DNA of 64,000 nucleotides from Colwellia sp. PAMC 20917 (lineage in GTDB: Bacteria > Pseudomonadota > Gammaproteobacteria > Enterobacterales > Alteromonadaceae), in contig NZ_CP014944.1 in assembly GCF_001767295.1 (NCBI RefSeq), positions 3,534,001 through 3,598,000 on the forward strand, written 5' to 3'. Position 1 is the first letter of the stretch, and each line of letters opens with the position of its first letter. Positions 45,377-55,635 of this stretch are shown piece by piece. The position numbers and the translations under genes are program-made. The notes under the pieces are model-generated. The model was not told the DNA's origin, made no database searches, and saw only the letters and a list, made by a program, of their open reading frames with translations.

Positions 45377-45408
45377 AATTTAAATTAAAATTATTTTTAA
45401 TTTAAATT
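45377..45408. repeat. 14-bp perfect AT-only palindrome
   Basis: AATTTAAATTAAAA (45377-45390) and its complement TTTTAATTTAAATT (45395-45408) are separated by TTAT. It lies 20 bases past the tpx stop on the minus strand and may end that transcript, though pure AT stems are weak. Confidence 0.5.
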
Positions 45409-45427
45409 GCTGAAATACAATGATTTA

Positions 45428-46090
45428 TTATTTTTCATTATTCTCTTGAACCGTTTCCATATCTAGTGCTTCAATTGGGCTTAATGCTTGTATAGTCGAA
45501 AGCGCTAATTCATAATTAGGGTGCTTTGAAATATCAGCAACAATTTCCTTGTAAGCGATCACACCTGATGAATCAATAATAAATATCGCTCGCGTTAATA
45601 AGCCCATATCTTTAATGAGTAAGCCGTAATTACTGCCAAAGTTACGCCACACTGAATCAGATAAGACCGTTATTTTATCGATACTTTCTGCTTCACAAAA
45701 ACGTTTTTGCGCAAAAGGTAAATCATTGCTAATCGTTAACACAACAATGTCTTGGGGTAATTTAGCCATTTCTTCGTTGAAACGTTTTGTTTGTAAGGCA
45801 CAGACGCCAGTGTCTAAACTTGGTACCACAGAGATAAGAATATTTTTTCCTGAGAATGCTTCGAGAGTTACTGGCACAAAGCTGGCATTAACCACTTTAA
45901 AATTAGGAGCTTTTTGACCAACATCAACTTGTGTACCTAATAATGTGATGAATTTGTTATTTGCCTTAACTAAGTCAGTTGTTTGTTGTAAATTATCTTC
46001 AGCAAGTGGCTTTGCGGATGCCACAAAAATACTCAGGCTATTTAAAGTTAGAATCAGTGAAAAAGTAAGAAATACGGTTGAAAATTTCAT
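45428..46090 (-). CDS. tpx: Exported Tpx-type thiol peroxidase
   Basis: A 220-residue atypical 2-Cys peroxiredoxin of the Tpx group with an extra N-terminal signal peptide (MKFSTVFLTFSLILTLNSLS, cleavage likely near ASA at 24-26). The peroxidatic Cys97 lies in TGVCALQ (family TPVC, so Val for Pro two before) and the resolving Cys132 in RFCEAE; the 35-residue spacing fits Tpx. E. coli Tpx lacks an evident signal, so this copy is probably periplasmic (inference). The sequence before the Tpx fold (about residues 27-45) is a short linker. Confidence 0.87.
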   Translation of the reverse strand: MKFSTVFLTFSLILTLNSLSIFVASAKPLAEDNLQQTTDLVKANNKFITLLGTQVDVGQKAPNFKVVNASFVPVTLEAFSGKNILISVVPSLDTGVCALQTKRFNEEMAKLPQDIVVLTISNDLPFAQKRFCEAESIDKITVLSDSVWRNFGSNYGLLIKDMGLLTRAIFIIDSSGVIAYKEIVADISKHPNYELALSTIQALSPIEALDMETVQENNEK

Positions 46091-46263
46091 AATGTTAAGC
46101 GCGCTTAAAAATTTTGGATAGAGAGATGTTAACTTTGGCGATAAAAAATAGCCATTATTTAGTGCTTTATTTCAAATATTATCTATTGTTATTTATAGAT
46201 AAACAGTAAAATGTTGAAAAATCATCACCACAACTATTATCTGAGAATAGGAATAACGAAAAT

Positions 46264-47373
46264 ATGTCAATACCCTTGTTAATTTGTGATGACTCAAATA
46301 TGGCGCGTAAGCAGGTAGCACGTTCTTTACCTGATGATTGGGATGTCGAGATAAGCTTTGCTACTAACGGCGAAGAAGGCATTCAAGCAATAAAAGCAGG
46401 TAAAGGTGATGTACTTTTACTTGATTTAAATATGCCTGTGATGGACGGTTACCAAGTCCTTGAAACTATTATTAAAGAAGACTTAAACACTATGGTGATT
46501 GTTATTTCTGGCGATATACAGCCAGAAGCACACCAACGTGTTACGAGCTTAGGTGCTCTAGACTTTATTCAAAAGCCAGTCAATAAAACCAAGCTAACAG
46601 AAATATTATTGGCTTACGGTATTTTTACCCAAGACAGCGAAGAAGAAAAATCTTTACCCGTTGAAATCGAAAAACCGCCGGTGATAGCTCCAGCTCCTAA
46701 ACATAGTGAGTTGGCACCACTAACGCAGGCGGCAGAGACAGTTAGTACTGAAAGGGAACAATCAGATGAAGCGTTTTTCTTAGACCCTGAACTTCGAGAC
46801 TGCTACCAAGAAATAGCCAACGTCGCTATGGGACAAGCAGGAGATTTATTAGCGCGTTTACTTGATGTATTTGTTGTTCTCCCCATTCCTAATGTCAATT
46901 TAATTGAAGTTAGTGAACTGAGTATGGCGCTCTCTGATGTAGAAGAACAAGAAAGTACTTCGGGAATTTGCCAAGGATTTATTGGCGCGGGTATCTCTGG
47001 TGAAGCACTACTTATTTTAAATGACTCCAGTTTTAAAGATGTTGCTTCATTAATGAATTATAAGTATGAAGTTGATGAAAGTACTGAGCTTGAATTATTA
47101 ATGGATTTAGCCAATGTGCTTATTGGTGCTTGTTTAAATGGTGTTTCTGCCCAACTAGATATGCCTTTTAGCCAAGGCCACCCTGTTGTTTTAGGTCAAC
47201 ATAAAAAAATATCTGAGTTGATAGCGACCAACTCTAAAAAATGGAAGCGTACCTTAGCTATCGAAATTAGCTATAGTATTGAAGACTATTCAATCAAATG
47301 TGATTTACTCTTACTCTTTACCGAAGAGTCTATGCGTACACTCAATAATAAAATCTCTTACTTACTGGATTAA
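46264..47373 (+). CDS. Response regulator with a CheC-like phosphatase domain
   Basis: A 369-residue protein with a receiver domain (about residues 1-125; acidic pocket DD at 10-11, phospho-Asp in VLLLDLNMP near residue 56, Lys in QKPVNKT), a variable Pro/Glu-rich linker (about 125-175) and a CheC/CheX-type domain. The first ExxN phosphatase motif is intact (EIANVAMG), the second reads DLANVLIG, with Asp in place of Glu. CheC enzymes dephosphorylate CheY-P; fused to a receiver it may act as a phosphate sink or a self-limiting regulator (inference). It precedes the diguanylate cyclase by 2 bases. Confidence 0.87.
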   Translation: MSIPLLICDDSNMARKQVARSLPDDWDVEISFATNGEEGIQAIKAGKGDVLLLDLNMPVMDGYQVLETIIKEDLNTMVIVISGDIQPEAHQRVTSLGALDFIQKPVNKTKLTEILLAYGIFTQDSEEEKSLPVEIEKPPVIAPAPKHSELAPLTQAAETVSTEREQSDEAFFLDPELRDCYQEIANVAMGQAGDLLARLLDVFVVLPIPNVNLIEVSELSMALSDVEEQESTSGICQGFIGAGISGEALLILNDSSFKDVASLMNYKYEVDESTELELLMDLANVLIGACLNGVSAQLDMPFSQGHPVVLGQHKKISELIATNSKKWKRTLAIEISYSIEDYSIKCDLLLLFTEESMRTLNNKISYLLD

Positions 47374-47375
47374 CT

Positions 47376-48344
47376 ATGTCATTAGAAACATCACAAATAA
47401 ATGAATTACATTGGTTAATGGAAATGTTACACACCATCGATGTGGGATTGGTTGTACTAGATAGAGATTATAAAGTGCAAATATGGAATGGTTTTATGGA
47501 GAATCACAGCGGTCTGTTACCCCGTGAAGTGAAAGATAAAGTGCTATTCCCTTTGTTTGATGAAATACCTGAAGCATGGTTTAAGCGCAAAGCTGAATCC
47601 GTATTCTTACTAAAAAATAAAGCCTTTACAATTTGGGAACAACGTCCTTATTTGTTTAAGTTTCAAAATTATCGTCCTATCACAGGGGCGGCTGATTATA
47701 TGTATCAAAATACGACTTTTATTCCTTTGATGTCAGCGACAGGAATAGTGACTCATTTATGTCTCATTATTTATGATGTAACTGATAATGCTTCTCATAA
47801 AAAAGACTTAGTTAAGGCGAATAAAGAATTAGCTATTTTGAGTCAAACTGATGGCCTAACAAAACTGTTTAATCGCACACACTGGGAGCATTGCTTGCAA
47901 GCGGAATACAAGCGTTGGATCCGTAGTCAAAACCCTAGTTGCTTAGTGATGGTTGATATTGATCATTTTAAAGTGGTTAACGATACCTATGGCCATGTTG
48001 TTGGTGACGAAGTTATTCGCCATATATCAGGACTTATTCGTCATCATGTGCGTGAAACCGATGTTTCGGGGCGCTACGGTGGTGAGGAATTTGTTATATT
48101 ATTAGCGGATACACCGTTAGATAATGGTAAAGTATTTGCTGAACGATTAAGAGAAGAGATTGAAAAATCTGTGGTGAAATATAATGACATTGATGTTAAC
48201 TACACGGTAAGTATGGGGATTGCTGAAATAGACATTAGTATTGAAAGTTATGAAGCTTGGATTGAGTGTGCTGATGCTGCTATGTACAGAGCAAAAGATA
48301 ATGGCCGTAATCAAATAGGCTTGCACCCTAAGCAACTAGTTTAG
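47376..48344 (+). CDS. Diguanylate cyclase with N-terminal PAS domain
   Basis: A 322-residue cyclase that makes c-di-GMP. A PAS domain (about residues 10-130) begins with MLHTIDVGLVVLDRDYKVQIWN; the GGDEF domain follows (about 155-320) with SQTDGLTKLFNRTHWE, DIDHFKVVNDTYGH and the active signature GGEEF. No inhibitory RxxD site is evident immediately before it. It starts 2 bases after the CheC-type response regulator gene and shares a terminator, so the two form one module that could link a phosphorelay to c-di-GMP. Confidence 0.93.
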   Translation: MSLETSQINELHWLMEMLHTIDVGLVVLDRDYKVQIWNGFMENHSGLLPREVKDKVLFPLFDEIPEAWFKRKAESVFLLKNKAFTIWEQRPYLFKFQNYRPITGAADYMYQNTTFIPLMSATGIVTHLCLIIYDVTDNASHKKDLVKANKELAILSQTDGLTKLFNRTHWEHCLQAEYKRWIRSQNPSCLVMVDIDHFKVVNDTYGHVVGDEVIRHISGLIRHHVRETDVSGRYGGEEFVILLADTPLDNGKVFAERLREEIEKSVVKYNDIDVNYTVSMGIAEIDISIESYEAWIECADAAMYRAKDNGRNQIGLHPKQLV

Positions 48345-48362
48345 TTCGTTACAAATACCTAA

Positions 48363-48389
48363 TAAAAAAAGCCCTTACGGGCTTTTTTT
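48363..48389. terminator. Terminator after the diguanylate cyclase gene (bidirectional)
   Basis: GCCC-TTAC-GGGC with A-run before and T7 after; the flanking A and T runs extend the stem. It also lies just past the end of the convergent amidohydrolase gene. Confidence 0.9.
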
Positions 48390-48405
48390 ATGTAAAGTAT
48401 TTACT

Positions 48406-50067
48406 TTAATGAGCGTAAACTTTTTTTCCATTTACCCAAGTCGCTATGACTTTATTCTTCCAGATATCTTGTTGGTTTTCTGTAAAGTAATTACCTTCTA
48501 ATAAAATAAAGTCAGCTTTTTTACCTTTTTCTAAGCTCCCTAAAATATTTTCTTGGTGTGCTGCATAAGCCGCGTCAATAGTAAAAGTTCTTAAGGCTTC
48601 TATGCGTGTCATACTTTCTTCACTGAACCAGCCATTTTTCGGTTGGTTCTGATGATCCTGACGGGTGACTGAAGAGTGCAAACCAAAAAATGGATTAGGA
48701 GATTCCACCGGAAAATCTGAGCCTGCGGCGATTATAGCTTTGGCATTCATCAATTTACGCCATGCATAAGCACCTAAAATACGTTCTTCACCAATTCGGT
48801 CAACAGCCATGTTTTTATCACTGGTTGCGTGTGTTGCTTGCATTGAAGCGATAATGTTGAGCTCAGCGAAGCGAGGAATATCACTTAATTGTAATATTTG
48901 TGCATGTTCAACTCTATGACGAAGCGTTTCGGTATTTGTTGCTTTTATTTGGTGTTGATATAAATCTAGAACCACTTTATTAGCATTATCACCAATGGCA
49001 TGAGTATTAACCTGAAAACCTGCCTTCATCGCAGTATTCATATACAAGGTTAACTTTTCTTTATCATGTAACATCAAACCTTTATGACCAGCATGGTCTG
49101 AATAATCAGCAATTAAAGAGGCGCCACGACTACCCAAAGCCCCATCGGCTTGAATTTTCACACTATTAAAATTAAGCATGTTATCACGGCTAGTGAACGG
49201 TCCTTGCTTGAGTGTTTCCTGCCAATTTTCAGAGGGTAAATACAACATAGCGTTAACACGCATAGGGAGGGCATTTTCATTACTCAATTCTTTGAATAGC
49301 TCAAGATTATCAGTAAAAATCCCGGCATCATGAACACTGGTTAAACCAAAAGAGACCAATTTATTAAGCGCTTTTTTTAAGACTAATTTTTGTTCTTGCT
49401 TGGTCAAAGGGGCAATACTTTTAGTAATCAAATCCATGGCATTATCAATAAAAATACCTGTAGGTTGACCCGAGTTATCACGAATTATATCGCCACCTGT
49501 TGGACTTTGTGTCGCTGATGTTATACCGGCAAGCTCCATCGCTTTAGTATTGGCCCAGCCCGCATGTCCATCAACACGTCTTAAGAAAACGGGTTTGTTA
49601 GGAAAGTGTTTATCTAGAGATTTTGCTGTTGGAAATTGAGTGTTTTCCCATTGAGTTTGGTTCCAGCCTTGTCCTTGTACCCAAGTAATATCTGGGTTTG
49701 CCTTTGCATAATTTACGGCTTTCTTTACTGCTGATTCTTCTGAAAGTGAGCCAAGTAAATTTGCTTGCATCAAACTTAAGCCGTAACTTAATATATGACC
49801 ATGAGCATCAATTAAGCCCGGAAGTAGTGTTTTACCTTGGCCATCGATAACAGTCATCTGTCCGGATTTAGGTAGTACTTCACCCTCGATAAAAAGTTTA
49901 TCAATTTTATCATCGGTAAATTGAATAGCGGTAAACTGCTTCAATTGTTGGTCAGCTAAAGTATAGCCTTGAACATTGGTGATAAGAGTTGTTTGTGCGA
50001 AGGCGAAACTGGTAGAGGTTAGTAAAAATAAGGTTAAAGTGGACAGGTGTTTAGTCAATACTTTCAT
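48406..50067 (-). CDS. Exported amidohydrolase (YtcJ/Amidohydro_3 type)
   Basis: A 553-residue metal-dependent hydrolase with a clear signal peptide (MKVLTKHLSTLTLFLLTSTS, cleaved near AFA). The metal-binding HxH is in LIDAHGHIL near residue 85, a further His in QVNTHAIGD and HRVEHAQ, and the last Asp in AAGSDFPVE. This is the Amidohydro_3/YtcJ pattern of large amidohydrolases, whose substrates include N-formyl and N-acyl amides. Which substrate is used in the periplasm is unknown. It is 26 bases downstream of lnt and may belong to that operon. Confidence 0.86.
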   Translation of the reverse strand: MKVLTKHLSTLTLFLLTSTSFAFAQTTLITNVQGYTLADQQLKQFTAIQFTDDKIDKLFIEGEVLPKSGQMTVIDGQGKTLLPGLIDAHGHILSYGLSLMQANLLGSLSEESAVKKAVNYAKANPDITWVQGQGWNQTQWENTQFPTAKSLDKHFPNKPVFLRRVDGHAGWANTKAMELAGITSATQSPTGGDIIRDNSGQPTGIFIDNAMDLITKSIAPLTKQEQKLVLKKALNKLVSFGLTSVHDAGIFTDNLELFKELSNENALPMRVNAMLYLPSENWQETLKQGPFTSRDNMLNFNSVKIQADGALGSRGASLIADYSDHAGHKGLMLHDKEKLTLYMNTAMKAGFQVNTHAIGDNANKVVLDLYQHQIKATNTETLRHRVEHAQILQLSDIPRFAELNIIASMQATHATSDKNMAVDRIGEERILGAYAWRKLMNAKAIIAAGSDFPVESPNPFFGLHSSVTRQDHQNQPKNGWFSEESMTRIEALRTFTIDAAYAAHQENILGSLEKGKKADFILLEGNYFTENQQDIWKNKVIATWVNGKKVYAH

Positions 50068-50093
50068 AAATAAATCCTAGGTACTATTGTTTT

Positions 50094-51662
50094 TTATGTT
50101 TTTTTATTGAGCATAGGATAAAGGCAGAAAAATAAAATTAATAGTATTAATGGTAATAACCAATGAATAAGTTGCCAATATTGACTATAAAAAGTCTTTC
50201 CTTGGACGAGTTCAAGGTCAGCTTTAAGCACAGCGTCGGTGAATTGTGGCAGTGTGGCTTGAATATTTCCTTGGTGGTCAACGATAGCGGTTACACCATT
50301 ATTGGTGGCGCGTAGCAGGGGGCGACCAAATTCCAGAGCGCGCATGCGAGCAATGTCTAAATGTTGGTGAGGTCCATGTGAATCGCCAAACCAAGAGTCA
50401 TTACTAACCGTGAGTAAAATGTCAGTTTTGTCGGTAAAGTTAGCAGCTAATTGCTCAGGAAAAGCAATTTCAAAACAAATAAGTGGTAATAGATGAACGC
50501 CTTTAGCAACAAGGTTGGGTTGAATATAGTCACCTCGGGTGAAAGAAGAATATTGTAAATTAAATATTGGCGCAATTTTTCTTAATATGTCACCAAAAGG
50601 TACAAATTCACCTATGGGTAGCAGGTGGTTTTTATAATAGCGGTTACTATGGTTATAACGGTAATGCCCAGTATCGTCGTTGCTTTCTTTTTTACCGATG
50701 ACAATCAGTGAATTGAAATAGGTTTTTGATTGGTATTTGTAATCTAAAATACCGGTAATAATAGCACTATCATTGAGTGCGGCAGATCTATCGGCCATGC
50801 TGAGAAAGTCTTGTGCAGCGGGTTCTAATGCTGTTACTGCTGACTCCGGCCAAACAATTATGTCAGCATCATAATTTTCTCGGCTGTGATCTAGGTATTT
50901 TAATTGGATGGGCCACTCTTTTTCGGGCTGCCATTTCATTGATTGTTCAACATTACCTTGTACTAAAGCAGCGGTAATTGTTTTGCTGGTCGGTGTTACC
51001 CAAGCAACATTCGTTAATAAATAAGCAGAGAGTGACACAGCAATCAATAAGAGTATATGTGTCTTGCGATAGCTGTTATTTACAACATTTATAACCGCAA
51101 TACTGATTACCAGCAGCAAAGCACTTATCCCTATTTCACCAATAAGTGGTGCAAAACTCGCTAGTGGACCATCGATTTGGCTATAGCCAATTGAAAGCCA
51201 GGGAAAACCAGTCAAGATGTTAGCACGTAAATATTCTGAAATAAGCCAGCAGGGTGGCAGTAACCACAGTGAGAATTGTTTCTTTGGCGCAAACCTCGTT
51301 GATAAATAACAAGCAAGTGCTGGATAAAGTGCCAAATAACAACACAATAACACCATCAATAATAGTGAGAAAAATAGTGGTAAACCACCAAATTGATCGA
51401 TACTGACATGCACCCAACTAATACCGCTACCAAACCAACCAAGTGCAAAGATGAAACCTTGTTTAGTGGCTGTTTTTACATCAGTACCATTAATAGAATA
51501 GAGAAATAACGGCAGCACAATAAGCATCAGCCACCATAATGAAAATGGTGCGTAGGCCAGCACTAAGCTAAGCCCAGCAATGAAGCTGAGCCAGTTACGC
51601 TTATTAAATAAGTTGTCGCGTAGTCGCTTTAGTAGGCGAGTGCCTAGTGTTTTGATCGCCAT
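50094..51662 (-). CDS. lnt: Apolipoprotein N-acyltransferase
   Basis: Inner-membrane enzyme that adds the third acyl chain to lipoproteins. Seven or so N-terminal helices (to about residue 225) precede a nitrilase-like periplasmic domain with the catalytic triad Glu273 (PESAV), Lys344 (YYKNHLL) and Cys396 (LICFEIA), then a last C-terminal helix. The length of 522 residues matches E. coli Lnt (512). It lies 5 bases downstream of corC in the miaB-to-lnt cluster. Confidence 0.97.
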   Translation of the reverse strand: MAIKTLGTRLLKRLRDNLFNKRNWLSFIAGLSLVLAYAPFSLWWLMLIVLPLFLYSINGTDVKTATKQGFIFALGWFGSGISWVHVSIDQFGGLPLFFSLLLMVLLCCYLALYPALACYLSTRFAPKKQFSLWLLPPCWLISEYLRANILTGFPWLSIGYSQIDGPLASFAPLIGEIGISALLLVISIAVINVVNNSYRKTHILLLIAVSLSAYLLTNVAWVTPTSKTITAALVQGNVEQSMKWQPEKEWPIQLKYLDHSRENYDADIIVWPESAVTALEPAAQDFLSMADRSAALNDSAIITGILDYKYQSKTYFNSLIVIGKKESNDDTGHYRYNHSNRYYKNHLLPIGEFVPFGDILRKIAPIFNLQYSSFTRGDYIQPNLVAKGVHLLPLICFEIAFPEQLAANFTDKTDILLTVSNDSWFGDSHGPHQHLDIARMRALEFGRPLLRATNNGVTAIVDHQGNIQATLPQFTDAVLKADLELVQGKTFYSQYWQLIHWLLPLILLILFFCLYPMLNKKT

Positions 51663-51667
51663 TGAGG

Positions 51668-52543
51668 TTAGTCGACTATCTTTCCATTGATTTTATGGTC
51701 TTTTGGAATCGTAATATGTAAGCTTTGGATACGGCGATTATCGCCAGCGGTGACTTTAAATTCAAAATCACCAATCGTCATTATTTCACCTTTTTTAGGC
51801 ATATGGCCAAATTGATGTAACACTACACCACCAATCGTATCGGCATCGTTGCCATCAAACTCAGTATTAAAATATTCATTGAAGTCATCAAGCTCTGTTA
51901 ATGCCTTAACTTGATAAACATTACCGGCAAGATACTTAATATCTAGTTCAATTTCATCATCTGTTTCATCTTCAATTTCACCAACAATTAATTCAAGAAT
52001 ATCTTCAATGGTGACAACACCAGAAACGCCACCATATTCATCAACAACAATTGCCATATGATAACGCTGCGAACGAAACTCTTGTAATAACGGTTCAACT
52101 CTTTTACTTTCTGGAACAATAATCGATGGACGAATTATTTTGGCTATGATGCATTCTTCTTGTTGACCAAAGCCGTAAGCGAGCAGATCTTTAGCGAGTA
52201 AAATCCCCTCAATGTGATCAATATCGTCGTTAATAACAGGAAATCTAGAGTGACCAGACTCTAAGATGATCGGTAAAGAATGTTCAATCGGATCGTTGAT
52301 ATCAAGCGTGACCATTTGCGATCTTGGGATCATAATATCACGCACTCGCATATCAGAAACTTCTAATACACCTTGGATCATTAACTTGGTTTCTGGTTTT
52401 ATTAAGTCGCGGTCTTCAGCGTCATTTAATACATCAACCAATTCGTCTTTACTTTTGGGCTCTCCGGTAAAGACCTGTACTATTTTATCAAGTATCGATC
52501 GATTTGCAGAGCCGTTGCTAGAGTGGGGGTGGTCATCGCTCAT
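51668..52543 (-). CDS. corC: CorC/YbeX CBS-domain protein
   Basis: A 291-residue cytosolic protein: two CBS domains (about residues 70-190; VRDIMIPRSQM and HMAIVVDEYGGVSGVVTIEDI) followed by a CorC_HlyC transporter-associated domain ending in HITIPKDH. In E. coli the homologue YbeX/CorC has been linked to magnesium and cobalt resistance and to ribosome maturation. It sits between ybeY (108 bases upstream) and lnt, as in E. coli. The N-terminal ~65 residues are not transmembrane, as expected for this short form. Confidence 0.95.
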   Translation of the reverse strand: MSDDHPHSSNGSANRSILDKIVQVFTGEPKSKDELVDVLNDAEDRDLIKPETKLMIQGVLEVSDMRVRDIMIPRSQMVTLDINDPIEHSLPIILESGHSRFPVINDDIDHIEGILLAKDLLAYGFGQQEECIIAKIIRPSIIVPESKRVEPLLQEFRSQRYHMAIVVDEYGGVSGVVTIEDILELIVGEIEDETDDEIELDIKYLAGNVYQVKALTELDDFNEYFNTEFDGNDADTIGGVVLHQFGHMPKKGEIMTIGDFEFKVTAGDNRRIQSLHITIPKDHKINGKIVD

Positions 52544-52651
52544 AGAGCTTATTTATTTCCTGTAAGGTTAACTTGTTGCTTATTTTCTAATCAATCGAAA
52601 GTAAATTCAAGTAGTAAGTGGTTATTTATCTATGAATTATAAAGGATAAAT

Positions 52652-53110
52652 TTATTCATTTATAATATAAGGATCAGATATATCGAGTGCTTTAAGTAAT
52701 TTTGTTTCCAGTGCTTCCATTTCTGTGGCTTCAACCTCATCAATATGATCGTAACCTAATAAATGTAAGCAGCCATGAATCACCATATGAGCCCAGTGAT
52801 TATGCAGGGCTTTGTGCTGTTCATTGGCTTCTTGGGCGACGATGTCAGCACAAATCACTAAATCACCGAGTAAGTCTAGTTCAATTTCTGCTGGTACCTC
52901 AAAAGGAAATGATAAAACATTGGTCGGTTTATCTTTTCCACGATACTGTAAGTTCAGAGACTGGCTTTCTTTAACGTCAACGAGACGAATGGTAAGTTCA
53001 AAATCCGTTTTATCATTATTTAAAGCGATATTTACCCAAGATTGAAACTGTTCATTGCTGGGTAAATTTTTGGCATCACAAGCATGTTGAAGATCGAGTA
53101 GTGTTGCCAC
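52652..53110 (-). CDS. ybeY: Endoribonuclease YbeY
   Basis: Zinc-dependent single-strand endoribonuclease for 16S rRNA 3' processing and ribosome quality control. The diagnostic motif [11 protein letters not shown] is at about residues 114-124; the three His are zinc ligands, and [15 protein letters not shown] is the other conserved block. It starts with GTG at 53110, which shares one base with the ybeZ stop (TAGTG). The length of 152 residues is normal. Confidence 0.96.
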   Translation of the reverse strand: MATLLDLQHACDAKNLPSNEQFQSWVNIALNNDKTDFELTIRLVDVKESQSLNLQYRGKDKPTNVLSFPFEVPAEIELDLLGDLVICADIVAQEANEQHKALHNHWAHMVIHGCLHLLGYDHIDEVEATEMEALETKLLKALDISDPYIINE

Positions 53111-54156
53111 TATTGATTAGCCATAGCATCAAGTGCCGCTTTATTTCTTTTTTCATCTTTTAAACGTTTTTCTTTTTGTTCAAAAGCATCATATGCATCA
53201 ACAATTCTTGCCACAACCGGGTGGCGGACAATATCTTTTGATTCAAAGTAGTTGAAACTAATGCCTGGAATATCGTCAAGTACTTCAATCGCGTGACGTA
53301 ATCCTGATTTAGCACCACGTGGTAAATCTACTTGGGTGATATCACCGGTGATAACAGCACGGGCATTAAAGCCAATACGGGTTAAAAACATTTTCATTTG
53401 TTCTACGGTCGTATTTTGACTCTCATCAAGAATTATAAAAGCATCATTTAATGTTCTGCCGCGCATATAGGCAAGAGGAGCAATCTCAATGACATTGCGC
53501 TCGATAAGCTTTTCAACTTTTTCAAAACCCAGCATTTCAAAGAGTGCGTCGTATAATGGGCGCAGGTAAGGGTCCACTTTTTGTGATAAATCACCTGGAA
53601 GGAATCCCAATTTTTCACCCGCTTCAACGGCTGGGCGTGTTAACAGAATTCGTCTAACTTCTTGTTTTTCTAGAGCTTCAACAGCACAAGCAACGGCTAA
53701 ATAGGTTTTACCCGTACCCGCAACACCAACGCCAAAGCTAATATCATTACTCATAATGTTATGTACATAACTTTGTTGGTTTGGATTACGAGGCTTGACG
53801 ACACCACGTTTGGTTTTTATAGTCACTAACTTGTCGAAGTCAACATCAACTTTAGTGGGTTCTTGCTCAAGCACCTTAGCGTCTAAAATAGCAAGATGGA
53901 CCATTTTTTCTGTGATCTCTTTTAGCTCATTTTTTACGGTTGCTGTTTCAATATATAAATTCTTAAGCAAGACAATGACGGCTTCACAATTTGCGGGTTC
54001 ACCCATCACTTTAAATGCATTGCTGCTGTAACTTATTTTAACACCAAGGCGACGTTCAATGGTTTTCAAGTTATCGTCCATTGAACCGCATAAGTTCGCT
54101 AGGCGATTATTATCAAGCGGTGTTAAGTCAAATTGTTTGCTAATACTTGTAGTCAA
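53110..54156 (-). CDS. ybeZ: PhoH-like ATPase YbeZ
   Basis: A 348-residue PhoH-family NTPase that partners YbeY. An N-terminal KH-like region is followed by the ATPase with Walker A GVAGTGKT near residue 147, Walker B in [10 protein letters not shown] and the [15 protein letters not shown] block. The 1-base overlap with ybeY means that the pair is translationally coupled. It lies 36 bases after miaB, as in E. coli. Confidence 0.95.
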   Translation of the reverse strand: MTTSISKQFDLTPLDNNRLANLCGSMDDNLKTIERRLGVKISYSSNAFKVMGEPANCEAVIVLLKNLYIETATVKNELKEITEKMVHLAILDAKVLEQEPTKVDVDFDKLVTIKTKRGVVKPRNPNQQSYVHNIMSNDISFGVGVAGTGKTYLAVACAVEALEKQEVRRILLTRPAVEAGEKLGFLPGDLSQKVDPYLRPLYDALFEMLGFEKVEKLIERNVIEIAPLAYMRGRTLNDAFIILDESQNTTVEQMKMFLTRIGFNARAVITGDITQVDLPRGAKSGLRHAIEVLDDIPGISFNYFESKDIVRHPVVARIVDAYDAFEQKEKRLKDEKRNKAALDAMANQ

Positions 54157-54192
54157 ATTTATATCCGTTTTTATAGGCTAAGGTTTTAATCA

Positions 54193-55635
54193 TTAAGGCG
54201 TAAAACTACCAACACCTAACTCATCGATGTTACTACTTTTGCTCGTATGATGACTGTTGGCTAGGATGTCTTGTGGAGAATACGCAATGCGTAAGCCCAT
54301 TTCACTTTCTTCGCGCACTAATTCACCGCGCAGCGAGTTAGCATAAACATCAGTAATTTTAATATCAACAAATTGACCAATGACCGTGTGAGGAGCAACA
54401 AAGTTAACTGTGCGGTTATTTTCTGTTTTACCGCGTAATTCCATCGGATTTTTCTTTGAAGGACCTTCAACAAGGATACGCTGTTCCGTATTCAACATTT
54501 GACGTGCAATACGTAATGCTTGATGGGTAATTTGGTCTTGAAGTACTTTTAAACGTTCTTTTTTAGTGATATCAGAAATATCATCAATCATATCTGCTGC
54601 TGGTGTACCAGGGCGCGCACTGTAAATAAAACTAAAGCTTAAATCGAAATCTACCGCTTTAATTAAATCCATTGTTGCTTGGAAATCAGCATCTGACTCA
54701 CCAGGAAAACCAATAATGAAGTCTGAACTCATGCAAATATCTGGACGTGCTTTCTTTAATTTTCTAATTTGTGACTTATATTCTAATGCAGTATGACCAC
54801 GTTTCATTTGCGTTAAAATTCTATCTGAGCCACTTTGTACCGGTAAATGTAGGTGACTCACTAACTCAGGAACGTCTTTGTAAACCTCAATGATATCATC
54901 GGTAAATTCAATCGGATGTGATGTTGTATAGCGAATACGGTCAATGCCATCAACAGTAGCAACCAAACGCAATAATTCTGAAAAGCGACAAATTTCATCA
55001 TCGTGCGTAATACCACGATAGCCATTAACGTTTTGTCCTAATAAATTAACTTCACGTACACCTTGTGCAGCAAGTTGAGCTATTTCATATAATACATCGT
55101 CAAGTGGACGACTGACTTCTTCACCACGAGTGTAAGGTACAACACAGAAGGTACAGTATTTACTACAGCCTTCCATAATCGACACAAAAGCGCTAGCGCC
55201 ATCAGCTTTAGGTTCAGGAAGACGATCAAACTTTTCAATTTCAGGAAAGCTAACATCAACAACAGGATTATGATCACCAGTAACTTGTTGGATCATTTCA
55301 GGCAGGCGGTGCAATGTTTGTGGACCAAATACCATATCAACATAAGGCGCACGCTGGCGAATAGCATCACCCTCTTGAGAAGCAACACAGCCACCAACAC
55401 CAATTAATAAACCAGGTTTATTGTCTTTTAGATGTTTCCAACGCCCTAGCTGATGAAAAACCTTTTCTTGTGCCTTTTCGCGTATAGAACAAGTGTTTAA
55501 TAAGATGACATCAGCATCTTCAGCTTCTTCAGCCAATACAAAACCATGCGTTGAGTCTAATAATTCCGCCATTTTCTGCGAGTCATACTCGTTCATTTGG
55601 CAACCCCAAGTTTTGATATATAGCTTTTTACTCAT
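54193..55635 (-). CDS. miaB: tRNA-2-methylthio-N6-dimethylallyladenosine synthase MiaB
   Basis: Radical-SAM methylthiotransferase that converts i6A37 to ms2i6A37 in tRNA. An N-terminal UPF0004 domain has three cluster cysteines (in [20 protein letters not shown] and GGCVASQEG), the radical-SAM motif is CSKYCTFC near residue 157, and a TRAM domain lies near 380-445. The second ATG at 55635 ([12 protein letters not shown], with GGAAAG just upstream) fits the family start better than the ATG at 55650, giving 480 residues (E. coli 474). It heads the miaB-ybeZ-ybeY-corC-lnt operon and diverges from ubiF. Confidence 0.97.
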   Translation of the reverse strand: MSKKLYIKTWGCQMNEYDSQKMAELLDSTHGFVLAEEAEDADVILLNTCSIREKAQEKVFHQLGRWKHLKDNKPGLLIGVGGCVASQEGDAIRQRAPYVDMVFGPQTLHRLPEMIQQVTGDHNPVVDVSFPEIEKFDRLPEPKADGASAFVSIMEGCSKYCTFCVVPYTRGEEVSRPLDDVLYEIAQLAAQGVREVNLLGQNVNGYRGITHDDEICRFSELLRLVATVDGIDRIRYTTSHPIEFTDDIIEVYKDVPELVSHLHLPVQSGSDRILTQMKRGHTALEYKSQIRKLKKARPDICMSSDFIIGFPGESDADFQATMDLIKAVDFDLSFSFIYSARPGTPAADMIDDISDITKKERLKVLQDQITHQALRIARQMLNTEQRILVEGPSKKNPMELRGKTENNRTVNFVAPHTVIGQFVDIKITDVYANSLRGELVREESEMGLRIAYSPQDILANSHHTSKSSNIDELGVGSFTP

